Shown: in pieces, positions 8,344 to 16,669 of the stretch
How the letters are laid out: the number at the start of each line of letters is the position of its first letter
How positions within the stretch are numbered: the stretch's first letter is position 1
Made by a program: the position numbers and the translations under genes
Assembly: GCA_002478115.1 (NCBI GenBank)
Contig: DLMH01000198.1
Coordinates: 98,275-162,274 of the forward strand
Length of the DNA: 64,000 nt
Reading direction: 5' to 3'
Source of the DNA: Candidatus Acidiferrum typicum
Lineage (GTDB): Bacteria; Acidobacteriota; Terriglobia; Acidiferrales; UBA7541
The notes under the pieces: model-generated
Database searches by the model: none
What the model was told of the DNA's origin: nothing
Seen by the model: the letters and a program-made list of their open reading frames with translations, nothing else

Positions 8344-9021
8344 ATGGGGGTCATTGTGCCCAATCTTCCTCTTTCCCATCCCTCCAACCGCCGCAAACGC
8401 CGCAGCCTTGAGCTTCGCGAACGTCTTTTCCGCGCTGCCCTCGACCTTTTCGCCAAGCAGGGTTTTGCCGAAACCACCGTTGAAGACATCACCAACGCTG
8501 CGGACGTGGGCAAAGGCACCTTCTTCAACTATTTCCCCAGCAAGGACCACATCCTCCTGGCTTTTGCCGAAATGCAACTCGCAAAGCTCCGCCTCGCCGT
8601 CGAGGAAGCTCGCCGCACATCCGAGCCCATGCCCCAGTTCATGCGCTCGCTTGCTGCGCTCATGACAAAGGAACCAGCGCGCAATCCTGACATTGTTCGC
8701 GTTCTTCTTCTGGCCTTTCTTTCGAATTCCCAGGTTCGCGAGGCCATGCTCGATCTCCAGGCTCGCGTCCTGGCCTTCCACACAGAGATGATTCAGCTCG
8801 GCCAGGAACGCGGCGAGATTCGCGGCGATCTTCCCGCGGCGGAAATTGCCTTGGTCTTTCGCCAAACGATCTTCGGCACCTTGCTCATCTGGTCGCTTTA
8901 CGGTGATTCGTCCCTGCAATCGCGCATGGATTCCGCTCTTGAAATCATTTGGTCGGGACTATCACCGAGAACGCCAGGTAACTTTTCGAATTCGGGCGTC
9001 GTACCTTCTGTATTCCGGTAA
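8344..9021 (+). CDS. TetR family transcriptional repressor
   Basis: A 225-residue regulator. The N-terminal helix-turn-helix is clear: RERLFRAALDLFAKQGF, then TTVEDITNAADVGKGTFFNYF at about residues 25-65. The C-terminal ligand domain is divergent, as usual in the family. It is the first gene of an operon with a membrane fusion protein (13 bases later) and two ABC transporter genes. It most likely represses them together with itself through the palindrome at its promoter, and a substrate of the pump would release it. The ATG at 8340 is out of this frame; no ribosome site precedes 8344, so the message may be leaderless. Confidence 0.9.
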   Translation: MGVIVPNLPLSHPSNRRKRRSLELRERLFRAALDLFAKQGFAETTVEDITNAADVGKGTFFNYFPSKDHILLAFAEMQLAKLRLAVEEARRTSEPMPQFMRSLAALMTKEPARNPDIVRVLLLAFLSNSQVREAMLDLQARVLAFHTEMIQLGQERGEIRGDLPAAEIALVFRQTIFGTLLIWSLYGDSSLQSRMDSALEIIWSGLSPRTPGNFSNSGVVPSVFR

Positions 9022-9034
9022 AGGGACAGGGCTT

Positions 9035-10132
9035 ATGAATCGCAAGCGCATTTTAATCGTCGTGGTGTTGGCCGCGCTCGCGGCCGTGGGCGCCTATTCC
9101 ACGGGGTGGTTCCATCACCAGACGCAGTTGCAGGGCTCCGGCACGGTCGAAGCGCGCAACATTCGCGTCGGCTCAAAGGTCGGCGGACGCATCGACAAGG
9201 TCCTTGTCCTGGAAGGTGATTCCGTGGAACCCGGCCAAGTGCTGATTACGTTTGACGATCGCGAGTTGCAGGCTTCCCTTGCGCAATCGAGTGCCAACGC
9301 GGAAAAGGCGGAGCGCGGTTTCCGTCCTGAGGAAATTGCCGAAGCCCGCGCCGCGGCGGCTCAGGCGAAAGCCGAGTACGACCAGCGCAGGAATGGCTAC
9401 CGCCAGGAGGACATTGAGGCCGCGCAAGCCGATCTCGACCGCGCCACGGCGGACGAGGTACGCACGCACCTCGATTTTCAGCGCTACGACGCACTCGCCG
9501 CGAAAGACCTCGTCTCCAAGCAGCAGCGCGATACTTCCGAAGCCAACTGGAAGATGGCTCTGGCCCAGAAGGAAAACGCCCAGCAGAAGCTCGATGAACT
9601 CCAGCGCGGCTACCGCCCCGAGGAAATTGCTTCCGCGGAGGCCCGTTATCATCAGACCCAGGCCACACTCGAAAAATTCGAGCGCGGCAACCGGCGCGAG
9701 GACATTGCCGCCGCGCGCGCAGCCCTCGCTTATGATGAAGCGCGCTTCCGCGAGCGCCAGGTTCTTGCTCCGTCTGCCGCCTCGGTCGAAGTGCTGGACG
9801 TTCGCCCGGGCGACCTGATCGCCCCCAACACTCCCATCGCCACGCTCCTCGAGCGCGATCAGATTTACGTCCGCATCTACATCCCGGAAACCCAGATTGG
9901 CCGCGTGCAGATCGGCCAGAAAGCCGAGATCCACGTGGATTCCTTTCCCAACCAGTCATTTGGCGGCGTGGTCGAGCAGATCAACCAGCAGGCCGAGTTC
10001 CTGCCGCGCAATGTGCAGACCGTTGAGGAGCGCGTTCACCAGGTCTTCGGCGTGAAGGTACGCATTGACGATTCCTCTCACCGCGTTCGCGCCGGCATGG
10101 CCGCTGACGTGAAGCTCTCGCCTGCGAGTTGA
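9035..10132 (+). CDS. HlyD/YbhG-type membrane fusion protein of an ABC efflux pump
   Basis: A 365-residue periplasmic adaptor anchored by one N-terminal transmembrane helix (RILIVVVLAALAAVGAYSTGWF). The biotinyl-lipoyl half motif follows (GSGTVEARNIRVGSKVGGRID), then a long coiled-coil hairpin and a beta-barrel region near residues 270-360. The hairpin carries four related segments: GFRPEEIAEARA, GYRQEDIEAAQA, GYRPEEIASAEA and GNRREDIAAARA. GGGACAGG upstream of the ATG at 9035 supports this start. It should bridge the ABC permease encoded next to an outer membrane channel encoded elsewhere. Confidence 0.9.
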   Translation: MNRKRILIVVVLAALAAVGAYSTGWFHHQTQLQGSGTVEARNIRVGSKVGGRIDKVLVLEGDSVEPGQVLITFDDRELQASLAQSSANAEKAERGFRPEEIAEARAAAAQAKAEYDQRRNGYRQEDIEAAQADLDRATADEVRTHLDFQRYDALAAKDLVSKQQRDTSEANWKMALAQKENAQQKLDELQRGYRPEEIASAEARYHQTQATLEKFERGNRREDIAAARAALAYDEARFRERQVLAPSAASVEVLDVRPGDLIAPNTPIATLLERDQIYVRIYIPETQIGRVQIGQKAEIHVDSFPNQSFGGVVEQINQQAEFLPRNVQTVEERVHQVFGVKVRIDDSSHRVRAGMAADVKLSPAS

Positions 10133-10135
10133 ATC

Positions 10136-11107
10136 GTGACCTCCTCAACGAAGCCCTCCATTTCCGCGCAGCACCTGGTCCGGCGTTTCGGCCACTTCAC
10201 CGCCGTGAACGACGTCAGCTTTCGCGTGGAAAAAGGAGAAATCTTCGGGTTTCTCGGCCCCAATGGCAGCGGCAAAACCACGGTCATCAAGATGCTCACC
10301 GGCCTGTTACCCCTGAGCGGAGGCCACGCCGAAGTCGAGGGATTCGATGTCAGCAAGGACGCGGAGGCCGTCCGCGAGAATATCGGCTACATGTCGCAAA
10401 ATTTCAGCCTCTACACCGACCTCACCGTTTCCGAAAACCTTACCTTTTATGGCCGCATCTACGGCCTCTCCAATGACCACCTGCGCAAGCGCATGGACGA
10501 AATCATTGAGCTCAACGGCCTCGGCCCGTATATTCATCGGCTGGCATCGCAGCTTTCCGGCGGGTGGAAACAGCGTCTCGCCCTTGGCTGCGCCATGCTG
10601 CACGAGCCCAAGCTGGTTTTTCTGGATGAGCCCACGGCGGGCATTGACCCGGTAGCGCGCCGCCAGCTCTGGGACCTGCTCTTCGATCTTTCCGGCCATG
10701 GCATCACTTTTTTTGTAACCACCCATTACATGGACGAAGCGGAGCGCTGCAGCCATGTCGCCTACATCTATTTCGGCCAGCTTATCGCCGACGGCACGCC
10801 CGACTCGCTTCGTGAGCTTCCCGATGTGCAGCCCGCCGGGACCCTGCGCATCGAGATCACCACGCCACAGGTGACGCGCGCGCTGCGTCTTGCGCGAGAG
10901 ATTCCGGGCGTGCGCAACGCCACCATTTACGGGCAGTCCATTCACGCGCTGGTCGACGATCACTACGATCTGAACGGGCTCCGCGAAGAACTCCTGAAGA
11001 GAAACATCGTTGTCGCGGAGATTCGCCCGCTCGCTCCAAGCCTGGAAGATGTATTCGTCGAGCTCACTTCCAAGCGCCAGGCGGAGCAGGAGGCTGCCCG
11101 TGAGTAA
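10136..11107 (+). CDS. ABC transporter ATP-binding protein (drug/ABC-2 type)
   Basis: A 323-residue ATPase energising the efflux pump. Walker A is GPNGSGKT at 41-48, the Q-loop is in YMSQNFSLYTDLT, the signature is SQLSGGWKQR, Walker B is LVFLDEPTAGIDP, and the switch histidine is in FVTTHYMDEAERC. The C-terminal region (DUF4162-like) fits drug or lipid exporters of the YbhF type. The start is a GTG at 10136, three bases after the adaptor's stop. The 3' end overlaps the permease by eight bases. Confidence 0.92.
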   Translation: MTSSTKPSISAQHLVRRFGHFTAVNDVSFRVEKGEIFGFLGPNGSGKTTVIKMLTGLLPLSGGHAEVEGFDVSKDAEAVRENIGYMSQNFSLYTDLTVSENLTFYGRIYGLSNDHLRKRMDEIIELNGLGPYIHRLASQLSGGWKQRLALGCAMLHEPKLVFLDEPTAGIDPVARRQLWDLLFDLSGHGITFFVTTHYMDEAERCSHVAYIYFGQLIADGTPDSLRELPDVQPAGTLRIEITTPQVTRALRLAREIPGVRNATIYGQSIHALVDDHYDLNGLREELLKRNIVVAEIRPLAPSLEDVFVELTSKRQAEQEAARE

Positions 11108-12224
11108 CGTGTTCCGCGGTTTCAGCGCCGTCTTTTACAAAGAATCCCTGCATATCCGCCGCGATTTCTCCACGCTGTTCTTTTCCCTGATCATTCCGAT
11201 TCTGCAGATGTTTCTGCTTGGTTATGCCATCGACACGAACATCCGCCAGATCAACACGGTCGTTTACAACGCCGATGGGCGCCAGCAGAGCCGCGAACTC
11301 CTGGACCGCCTGAAGAATTCCGACACGTTTCACCTCATCCGGTATGTCAACAACGACCGGGACCTCAATGACGCGATTATTTCCGGCAGGTGCCGCGTGG
11401 GCATCAAGATTCCGGTGGATTACTCCGACCGGCTGCTGCACCAGACCGGCGCGCAGGTCCTGGTGTTGATTGACGGCTCCGATTCATCCGTCGCGGGCCA
11501 GGCCATCAACGTCACCACCGCCATTGGCCTCGATGAATCGTTGCGTCGCGTCCTGGCCAGCAGCGATGCCCCTTTCCCGGTGGAGATGCGCCCGAAAATT
11601 CTTTTCAATCCGGATTCGCGTTCGCCTAATTTCTTTTTGCCCGGCTTGGTGGCGGTTCTGCTGTTGAACGTGACGACCTTTCTCACCGCGTTTTCCATCG
11701 TGCGGGAAAAGGAACGCGGCACCCTCGAGCAGCTCTTCGTCACTCCTGTCCGCCCCATGGGCCTGTTGCTTGGCAAGCTGCTCCCGTATCTGGTGATAGG
11801 TTTCTTCGAGCTCAGCATGCTGCTGGTGGCGATGCGATTCCTTTTTGGCGTGCCCATTCACGGCAGCGTCATTCTTCTCGCGTTTCTCTCGCTGCCGTAC
11901 CTCTTTGTGTCGTTGTCCCTGGGCATCCTGATTTCCAGCAAAGCGACGTCCCAGGCTCACGCCATGCAGCTGGCGTTTCTTACCATCCTCCCGAGCATCT
12001 TTTTCTCCGGTTACATCTTCCCGCGCGAAACGATGCCCAAGTTTTTCTACTACCTCAGTTATCTTGTGCCCGCCGCTTATTACATCAACATCACCCGCGG
12101 CATCATCCTGCGCGGCGCCGGCTGGGTGCATCTCTGGTCGGATGCCCTGATTCTCTTCCTGATGGGTGCGGCCCTGCTGATCATCGCGGCCCGCCGCTTC
12201 CATAACAAAGTCATCATGGCGTGA
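11100..12224 (+). CDS. ABC-2 type transporter permease
   Basis: A 374-residue membrane protein of the YbhS/YbhR type. One N-terminal helix (TLFFSLIIPILQMFLLGYAI) is followed by a large periplasmic loop, then five helices after about residue 175, including LVAVLLLNVTTFLTAFSIV and the EKERGTLEQLFVTPVRP coupling segment. The GTG start at 11100 (SNVFRGF) overlaps the ATPase gene by eight bases; a start farther upstream would read through the ATPase. A single permease gene suggests a homodimer. Substrate unknown, possibly a drug or lipid. Confidence 0.9.
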   Translation: MSNVFRGFSAVFYKESLHIRRDFSTLFFSLIIPILQMFLLGYAIDTNIRQINTVVYNADGRQQSRELLDRLKNSDTFHLIRYVNNDRDLNDAIISGRCRVGIKIPVDYSDRLLHQTGAQVLVLIDGSDSSVAGQAINVTTAIGLDESLRRVLASSDAPFPVEMRPKILFNPDSRSPNFFLPGLVAVLLLNVTTFLTAFSIVREKERGTLEQLFVTPVRPMGLLLGKLLPYLVIGFFELSMLLVAMRFLFGVPIHGSVILLAFLSLPYLFVSLSLGILISSKATSQAHAMQLAFLTILPSIFFSGYIFPRETMPKFFYYLSYLVPAAYYINITRGIILRGAGWVHLWSDALILFLMGAALLIIAARRFHNKVIMA

Positions 12225-12256
12225 TATCCTGATTTTCTCACTCCAGGGGATCATTG

Positions 12257-12892
12257 GTGTCTTGTCCAATATGTCAGAAACGCAAGGCGGGCCGTTTTTG
12301 TCCGGCCAAAGCGGAGAAAATCTGTCCGGTGTGTTGCGGCACGGAGCGTGAAGCCACCATCGACTGTCCCGCGGACTGCGCCTACCTGCTTTCCGCGCAC
12401 CGCTACGAAGAACAGCATCCGCGCTCGCTTCCCGCGAACACCCCGCTCCTCGACGTCCGGCTTTCCTCGGACATGGTGCACCGGCATCCGCAGCTTCTTT
12501 CCGCGGTGGCCTTCACCATCGCCAAATTTTGTGCGGCGCAGCCCGCCACCACCGATCCGGACGTCCTCGCCGCGCTCCAGGCCCTCGCCGAATCGTACAA
12601 AACGCTTACCGCCGGCATCGTTTACGAGCAACCCCCCGTGCCGGCTCTGCAGCACGAACTTTATGATTCGCTTGCCGCGTTTCTCACCGAAGCGAAGCAG
12701 CAACCCGTGCAAGCCTCTTTTGGTTCCATCAAGGATGCCGACATCTTCCAGTCGCTCGTGTTTCTGTTCCGCATGGGACTTCTGCGCACCAACGGGCGAT
12801 CCCGTTCGCGCCGCTTCATTGAATTTCTCCGCGGCCAATTCCCCGGCGCGCAGGAATTGAAGCGCGAGGGATCCCGCATCATCGTTCCTTGA
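12257..12892 (+). CDS. conserved Cys-rich N-terminal zinc-ribbon-like protein, unknown function
   Basis: A 211-residue protein not assigned to a function. The first 40 residues contain eight Cys in CPICQKRKAGRFCP, CPVCCG and CPADC spacing, suggesting one or two structural zinc sites. The rest is helical without catalytic motifs. The GTG at 12257 follows AGGGGA by seven bases; a TTG three bases earlier is possible. It begins 32 bases after the permease and may be in the same transcript. No signal peptide or membrane segment, so cytoplasmic. Comparable proteins are, as far as I recall, frequent in Acidobacteriota and uncharacterised. Confidence 0.75.
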   Translation: MSCPICQKRKAGRFCPAKAEKICPVCCGTEREATIDCPADCAYLLSAHRYEEQHPRSLPANTPLLDVRLSSDMVHRHPQLLSAVAFTIAKFCAAQPATTDPDVLAALQALAESYKTLTAGIVYEQPPVPALQHELYDSLAAFLTEAKQQPVQASFGSIKDADIFQSLVFLFRMGLLRTNGRSRSRRFIEFLRGQFPGAQELKREGSRIIVP

Positions 12893-13024
12893 GCGTTTTC
12901 TCTCTTTGCAGATACGCTGCGGCGGGTGCGCCTTCCTACACACCTGCAGCGGCAAAGCCTTACAATGAAAGGCCGGGCGCTCTGCTGAAAATTGCTCAAT
13001 CCATCGGCGGCCGGACGGAGTGCC

Positions 13025-14446
13025 ATGAAATCGCGTTTACAGGTCATGAAATTCGGCGGTACCTCGGTCGGCGACGCTTCGTGCATTACCAGAGCGGCGC
13101 AAATCGTCGCGGCAGCCGCGCGGAATACGCCGTGCGTCGCCGTCGTTTCGGCCATGAGCGGCGTGACCAACCGCCTCATCGAAGCCGCCAAAGCCGCGCA
13201 GACTGGCGACCATGGCGCCGCCTTCGCCGTTTTCGACCAGCTTCGGGCACAGCACGACGCTGCCCTCACCTCGCTCATTCCTGACGAGGAGCGGCGGCTT
13301 CCCATTCGCCAGCGCATGGAAGAGGTTTTTGCCGAGGGACGCCGCCTCTGCGAGGGCACGGCTCTTCTCCGCGAACTCACGCCGCGCGCGCTCGACGCCA
13401 TCTCCAGTCTTGGCGAGCGCCTTTCCGCTCCCATGGTGGCGGGAGCCGTTCGCGAACTGGACTTGCAGAGCGAGGCCGTGGAAGCCACGCAATTGATCAT
13501 CACCGACGGGTTTCACGGCGGCGCCGAGCCGGACATGGGGCTGACGCGCGACGCTTCGCAAGCCCGCTTGCGTCCTCTGCTTGACGCCGGCGTGGTTCCC
13601 ATCGTCACCGGTTTCATAGGCGCCACTCCCGCCGGACAGCTCACCACGCTCGGACGCGGCGGCTCCGATTATTCCGCGACGATTCTCGGCGCGGCCCTGG
13701 ACGCGGAAGAAGTGATTATCTGGACGGATGTGGACGGCGTGCTGACGGCCGACCCGCGCCTGGTGCCGCAGGCCCGCACCATCCCGGTCATCTCCTATCG
13801 CGAAGCCGCGGAACTTGCTTATTTCGGCGCGAGAGTCTTGCATCCGAAAACATTGAGGCCCGTGATACAAGCGGCGATCCCCGTGTGGATCCGCAACAGC
13901 TTCGCCCCCGAGCGGCTGGGGACGAAAATCACTCCGGAAGGGCAAAGCACGGGAGGCGGCGTGAAGGCGCTGACCGCGATCCGCGATGTAACGCTGATCA
14001 GTCTTGGGGGCCCGGGAATTGTTGGCCTGCCGGACGTGGTGGGGCGCACGTTTTCGACGACGGCGGATGTGCGCGCCAACGTGCTGCTGATTTCGCAATC
14101 GTCTTCACAAAACGATATTTGCTTCATCGTCTCCTCCGCGGACGCGCAACGCACCGTGGAAGCGCTGCGCAAGGAGTTCTCCCAGGACCTGGCTCACCAA
14201 AAGGTGGAACACATCAACGTGGATCCCACCATCGCCATCGTGGCCGTTGTCGGCGAGAACATGCGCGGCATACCCGGCATCGCGGGAAAAACCTTCAGCG
14301 TACTCGGCGATCAGCATGTGAACATCATCGCCATCGCGCAGGGTTCGTCGGAATCCAACATTTCCTTCGTGATTGAAGAAAAAGATGTGAAAACGGCTCT
14401 GCTGACAGCCCACCGCGAATTTGGCTTGGACGTTTCACCGAGTTGA
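13025..14446 (+). CDS. lysC: aspartate kinase (long form)
   Basis: A 473-residue enzyme phosphorylating aspartate in the first step towards lysine, threonine and methionine. It starts with the kinase motif KFGGTSVG and also has VVSAMSGVTNRLI, GRGGSDYSATILGAALDA and DGVLTADPR. Two C-terminal ACT domains occupy about residues 320-470 (VGLPDVVGRTFS and MRGIPGIAGKTFSVL), so feedback control by an amino acid is expected. Length resembles E. coli LysC or the kinase part of ThrA, not the 400-residue Bacillus type. GGACGGAG just upstream of the ATG at 13025 sets the start. Which isoenzyme it is cannot be told from sequence. Confidence 0.92.
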   Translation: MKSRLQVMKFGGTSVGDASCITRAAQIVAAAARNTPCVAVVSAMSGVTNRLIEAAKAAQTGDHGAAFAVFDQLRAQHDAALTSLIPDEERRLPIRQRMEEVFAEGRRLCEGTALLRELTPRALDAISSLGERLSAPMVAGAVRELDLQSEAVEATQLIITDGFHGGAEPDMGLTRDASQARLRPLLDAGVVPIVTGFIGATPAGQLTTLGRGGSDYSATILGAALDAEEVIIWTDVDGVLTADPRLVPQARTIPVISYREAAELAYFGARVLHPKTLRPVIQAAIPVWIRNSFAPERLGTKITPEGQSTGGGVKALTAIRDVTLISLGGPGIVGLPDVVGRTFSTTADVRANVLLISQSSSQNDICFIVSSADAQRTVEALRKEFSQDLAHQKVEHINVDPTIAIVAVVGENMRGIPGIAGKTFSVLGDQHVNIIAIAQGSSESNISFVIEEKDVKTALLTAHREFGLDVSPS

Positions 14447-14467
14447 GCGTGCCGAGTGCCCCGCAGC

Positions 14468-15733
14468 CTAGCCGGCGGCGCAGGATCGCACGCGCTCCAA
14501 TTCCCCGCTGATCGCCGCGGCATCCCAACCGAGCGATAACTGCGCGCGCGTTCCCGTGGGACGAATGCCATCCCAGGGCCGCGCCGCGAATCCGAATTTC
14601 TGCCGGATGCGCAGGACGCGCTCGGAAACCTTGCGCCGGTACTTTTCAGGCGCATAGCCGTTGCGGCGGTACCAATCGCCGTATTGCTTGGCCAGCCGCG
14701 GGAATTTTTCGCGCACGAACGGCAGGAGCTGCTTCGCCGACGCGGGCATCAGGAACAGCACGCCGGAAAAGAACCACTCCGCTCCCGCCGCTTTTGCCGC
14801 TTCCGCGACCCGCTCCAATTCACCGTCACCATCCGTGATCCCCGGAAGCACAGGTGAGGCCGTTACCCCCACATGCAATCCCGCCTCGCGCAATTCCTTC
14901 ACCGCGTTCAGCCGCAAATCGGGCCGCGGGGCGCGCGGCTCCAGCAGGCGTGCCAGGCGAGGCTTCAGGGTCGTAACGGTGATGTCGATTGTCAACGCGG
15001 ATTTGGAGGCGATGACTTTCAGGATGTCGATGTCGCGCACAATCTGGTTAGATTTGGTGATGATGGAGAGGCTCAAACCCTCTCGCTTCGCCAGTTCCTG
15101 CAGGCAGGCGCGCGTGACGCCGTATTCGCGTTCCGCGGGCTGGTAGGGGTCCGTGGCCGTGCCGATGGCGATGTGTTCGGCTTGCGTGTAGCCCGAAGCC
15201 TTCGATTCGTAGGAATATTTTTGCGAGACGTCGCGCGCCAGCAGCGCCGCGGCATCCTGTTTCACGAAAATCTTTTTCTCGAAGTCCCCACCATCAATTT
15301 CCATGTATTCGTGGGTGTACCGCGCGTAGCAGTATTTGCAGGCAAACTCGCATCCCCGGTAGGGATTGATGGTCCATTCAAAGGGCACGCGGTCGGAATC
15401 GCAACGATTGAGGATGGATTTCACCGGCAGCAGAAAATACTCCGGCTTCTCCACCGACTGGCGTTTCGTTTCCGCCTGTGGGGATTGGGCAGCGAGGCGA
15501 GCAATGCCCACCAGTGGCGCACGGGGAATCTGGAGTTGAGGCGGGGGGCAATCCGCCGTAGGGCTGTCCAGATTTCCCTTGCACCAGCCGGGTTCACCCT
15601 GGGCAAGGGCGCCGGCCTCTGGTCTTGGGTTTGGCTCAACAGGGCTAAAAGGAAGGAAGGAAATAGCGGGGCGACGAGCGGGGCGGCGCCGAATGGTGAA
15701 GATTGGCGCCGAATGGGGAAGAACTGGGGACAT
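14468..15733 (-). CDS. SPL/PA0069-family radical SAM protein
   Basis: A 421-residue protein. The radical SAM cluster motif CX3CX2C appears as RGCEFACKYCYARYTHEYM, preceded by the family's VPFEWTINPYRG. ATDPYQPAEREYGVTR, SIITKSNQIVRDIDIL and VTASPVLPGITDGDGE follow, all characteristic of the group related to spore photoproduct lyase. The substrate is unknown. The first 80 residues are Pro/Ala/Arg-rich and low-complexity, so the true start may be nearer the segment PRAPLVGIARLAA (about 15505). It is convergent with the aspartokinase gene, 21 bases apart. Confidence 0.88.
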   Translation of the reverse strand: MSPVLPHSAPIFTIRRRPARRPAISFLPFSPVEPNPRPEAGALAQGEPGWCKGNLDSPTADCPPPQLQIPRAPLVGIARLAAQSPQAETKRQSVEKPEYFLLPVKSILNRCDSDRVPFEWTINPYRGCEFACKYCYARYTHEYMEIDGGDFEKKIFVKQDAAALLARDVSQKYSYESKASGYTQAEHIAIGTATDPYQPAEREYGVTRACLQELAKREGLSLSIITKSNQIVRDIDILKVIASKSALTIDITVTTLKPRLARLLEPRAPRPDLRLNAVKELREAGLHVGVTASPVLPGITDGDGELERVAEAAKAAGAEWFFSGVLFLMPASAKQLLPFVREKFPRLAKQYGDWYRRNGYAPEKYRRKVSERVLRIRQKFGFAARPWDGIRPTGTRAQLSLGWDAAAISGELERVRSCAAG

Positions 15734-15910
15734 GGCTCACCTCGAAGCGGTGCCCAGTATTTCGCTTTTTCTTCGCCTTGTCAAGACCCTTTGTGCAGGG
15801 GCGATGGGTCAGCTTCCGATGAGTTCGGAGCTTGGCCGAGGAGGCCTTGCGAGGCTTTTTCAGAATTATGATCGCGGCCGTTTATGGCGCAGCCTGTCGA
15901 GTTGATGGCT

Positions 15911-16372
15911 TTAGTCCCCCGGGTGTTTCGCGGTTATCAGCGTGCTCGTCGTCGCCACGCACTGCCACCTGCCATTGCTCTTGATCCACGTATCCACGAA
16001 GCGTTCGCGATGCACGTACGGTTTCCCTTTCTCCATCCCCTTCACTCGGAATATCCCGACCACTACGGCCGCATCCCCGTAGACTTTCACATTGCTTGCT
16101 TCGGTGACTGCCTGGGACGGCTGGTAGTCAGGTGACTCGATGCTTGCCAGAAATTCGCTCTTGGAGGAGACGCTCCCGTCGATATCGACGGACACAAATG
16201 TGTCTGCGAGGATCATGTCCAGAGCCTTCGAGTTTTTTTCCTCCAGGGCCCGATTCCAGGCCTTTTCAAGCCCAAGAATCCACCCGCCATCGTCGCTAAC
16301 GCTTTGCTGCCAGGCCACTGCCAGGGCGGCTCCCAACAGCAATACACTCACAGCCACCATGATCTTTCTCAT
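15911..16372 (-). CDS. secreted NTF2-like (DUF4440/SnoaL-type) protein
   Basis: A 153-residue protein with a signal peptide (MRKIMVAVSVLLLGAALAVA). The mature part has the NTF2-like cone fold pattern: EKAWNRALEEKNSKALDMILADTFVSVDIDG at the start, and a C-terminal RFVDTWIKSNGRWQCVATTST. Members bind small ligands or act as simple enzymes; no catalytic residues can be assigned here. AAGGAC-type ribosome site before the ATG at 16372. It is separated from neighbours by large gaps and is probably monocistronic. Confidence 0.82.
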   Translation of the reverse strand: MRKIMVAVSVLLLGAALAVAWQQSVSDDGGWILGLEKAWNRALEEKNSKALDMILADTFVSVDIDGSVSSKSEFLASIESPDYQPSQAVTEASNVKVYGDAAVVVGIFRVKGMEKGKPYVHRERFVDTWIKSNGRWQCVATTSTLITAKHPGD

Positions 16373-16669
16373 GGTCCTTACCTCCGGTCGAATACTTGAA
16401 ATCCCTGGGCGCTTATGCTGCTAGCGTAGGACAAAAAAGCCGCTTCGCACCAACTTCTGCGCATGAAATTTCTGGTGGTGTACTTGCCGGAAACCATTTG
16501 CCGCAAGCGGTCCAATTCTCAGAACGAGCAGTTGCGAGGGTTTGACTCAACAGCACTAAGATAATGAGGAAACAGCTGGGCGCGGGATTTCTTTCGCTTG
16601 CGCCGTGCATCGTGGCTCTGTTCTAATTTCGTCGGTGACTTCTGCGCCGGCGGTTTTTTGCGTGTGCCG
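16373..16669. other. intergenic region between divergent genes
   Basis: 297 bases holding the two divergent upstream regions. A short AT-richer stretch with TTGACT near 16552 and GATAAT near 16570 is seen, but the spacing (12 bases) is wrong for one promoter. I see no repeat or RNA gene. Confidence 0.4.

Noticed and set aside
9035..9700. Repeats in the adaptor gene as a sign of duplication or assembly artefact
   Set aside because: The copies differ at many bases and match the coiled-coil periodicity known for the family.
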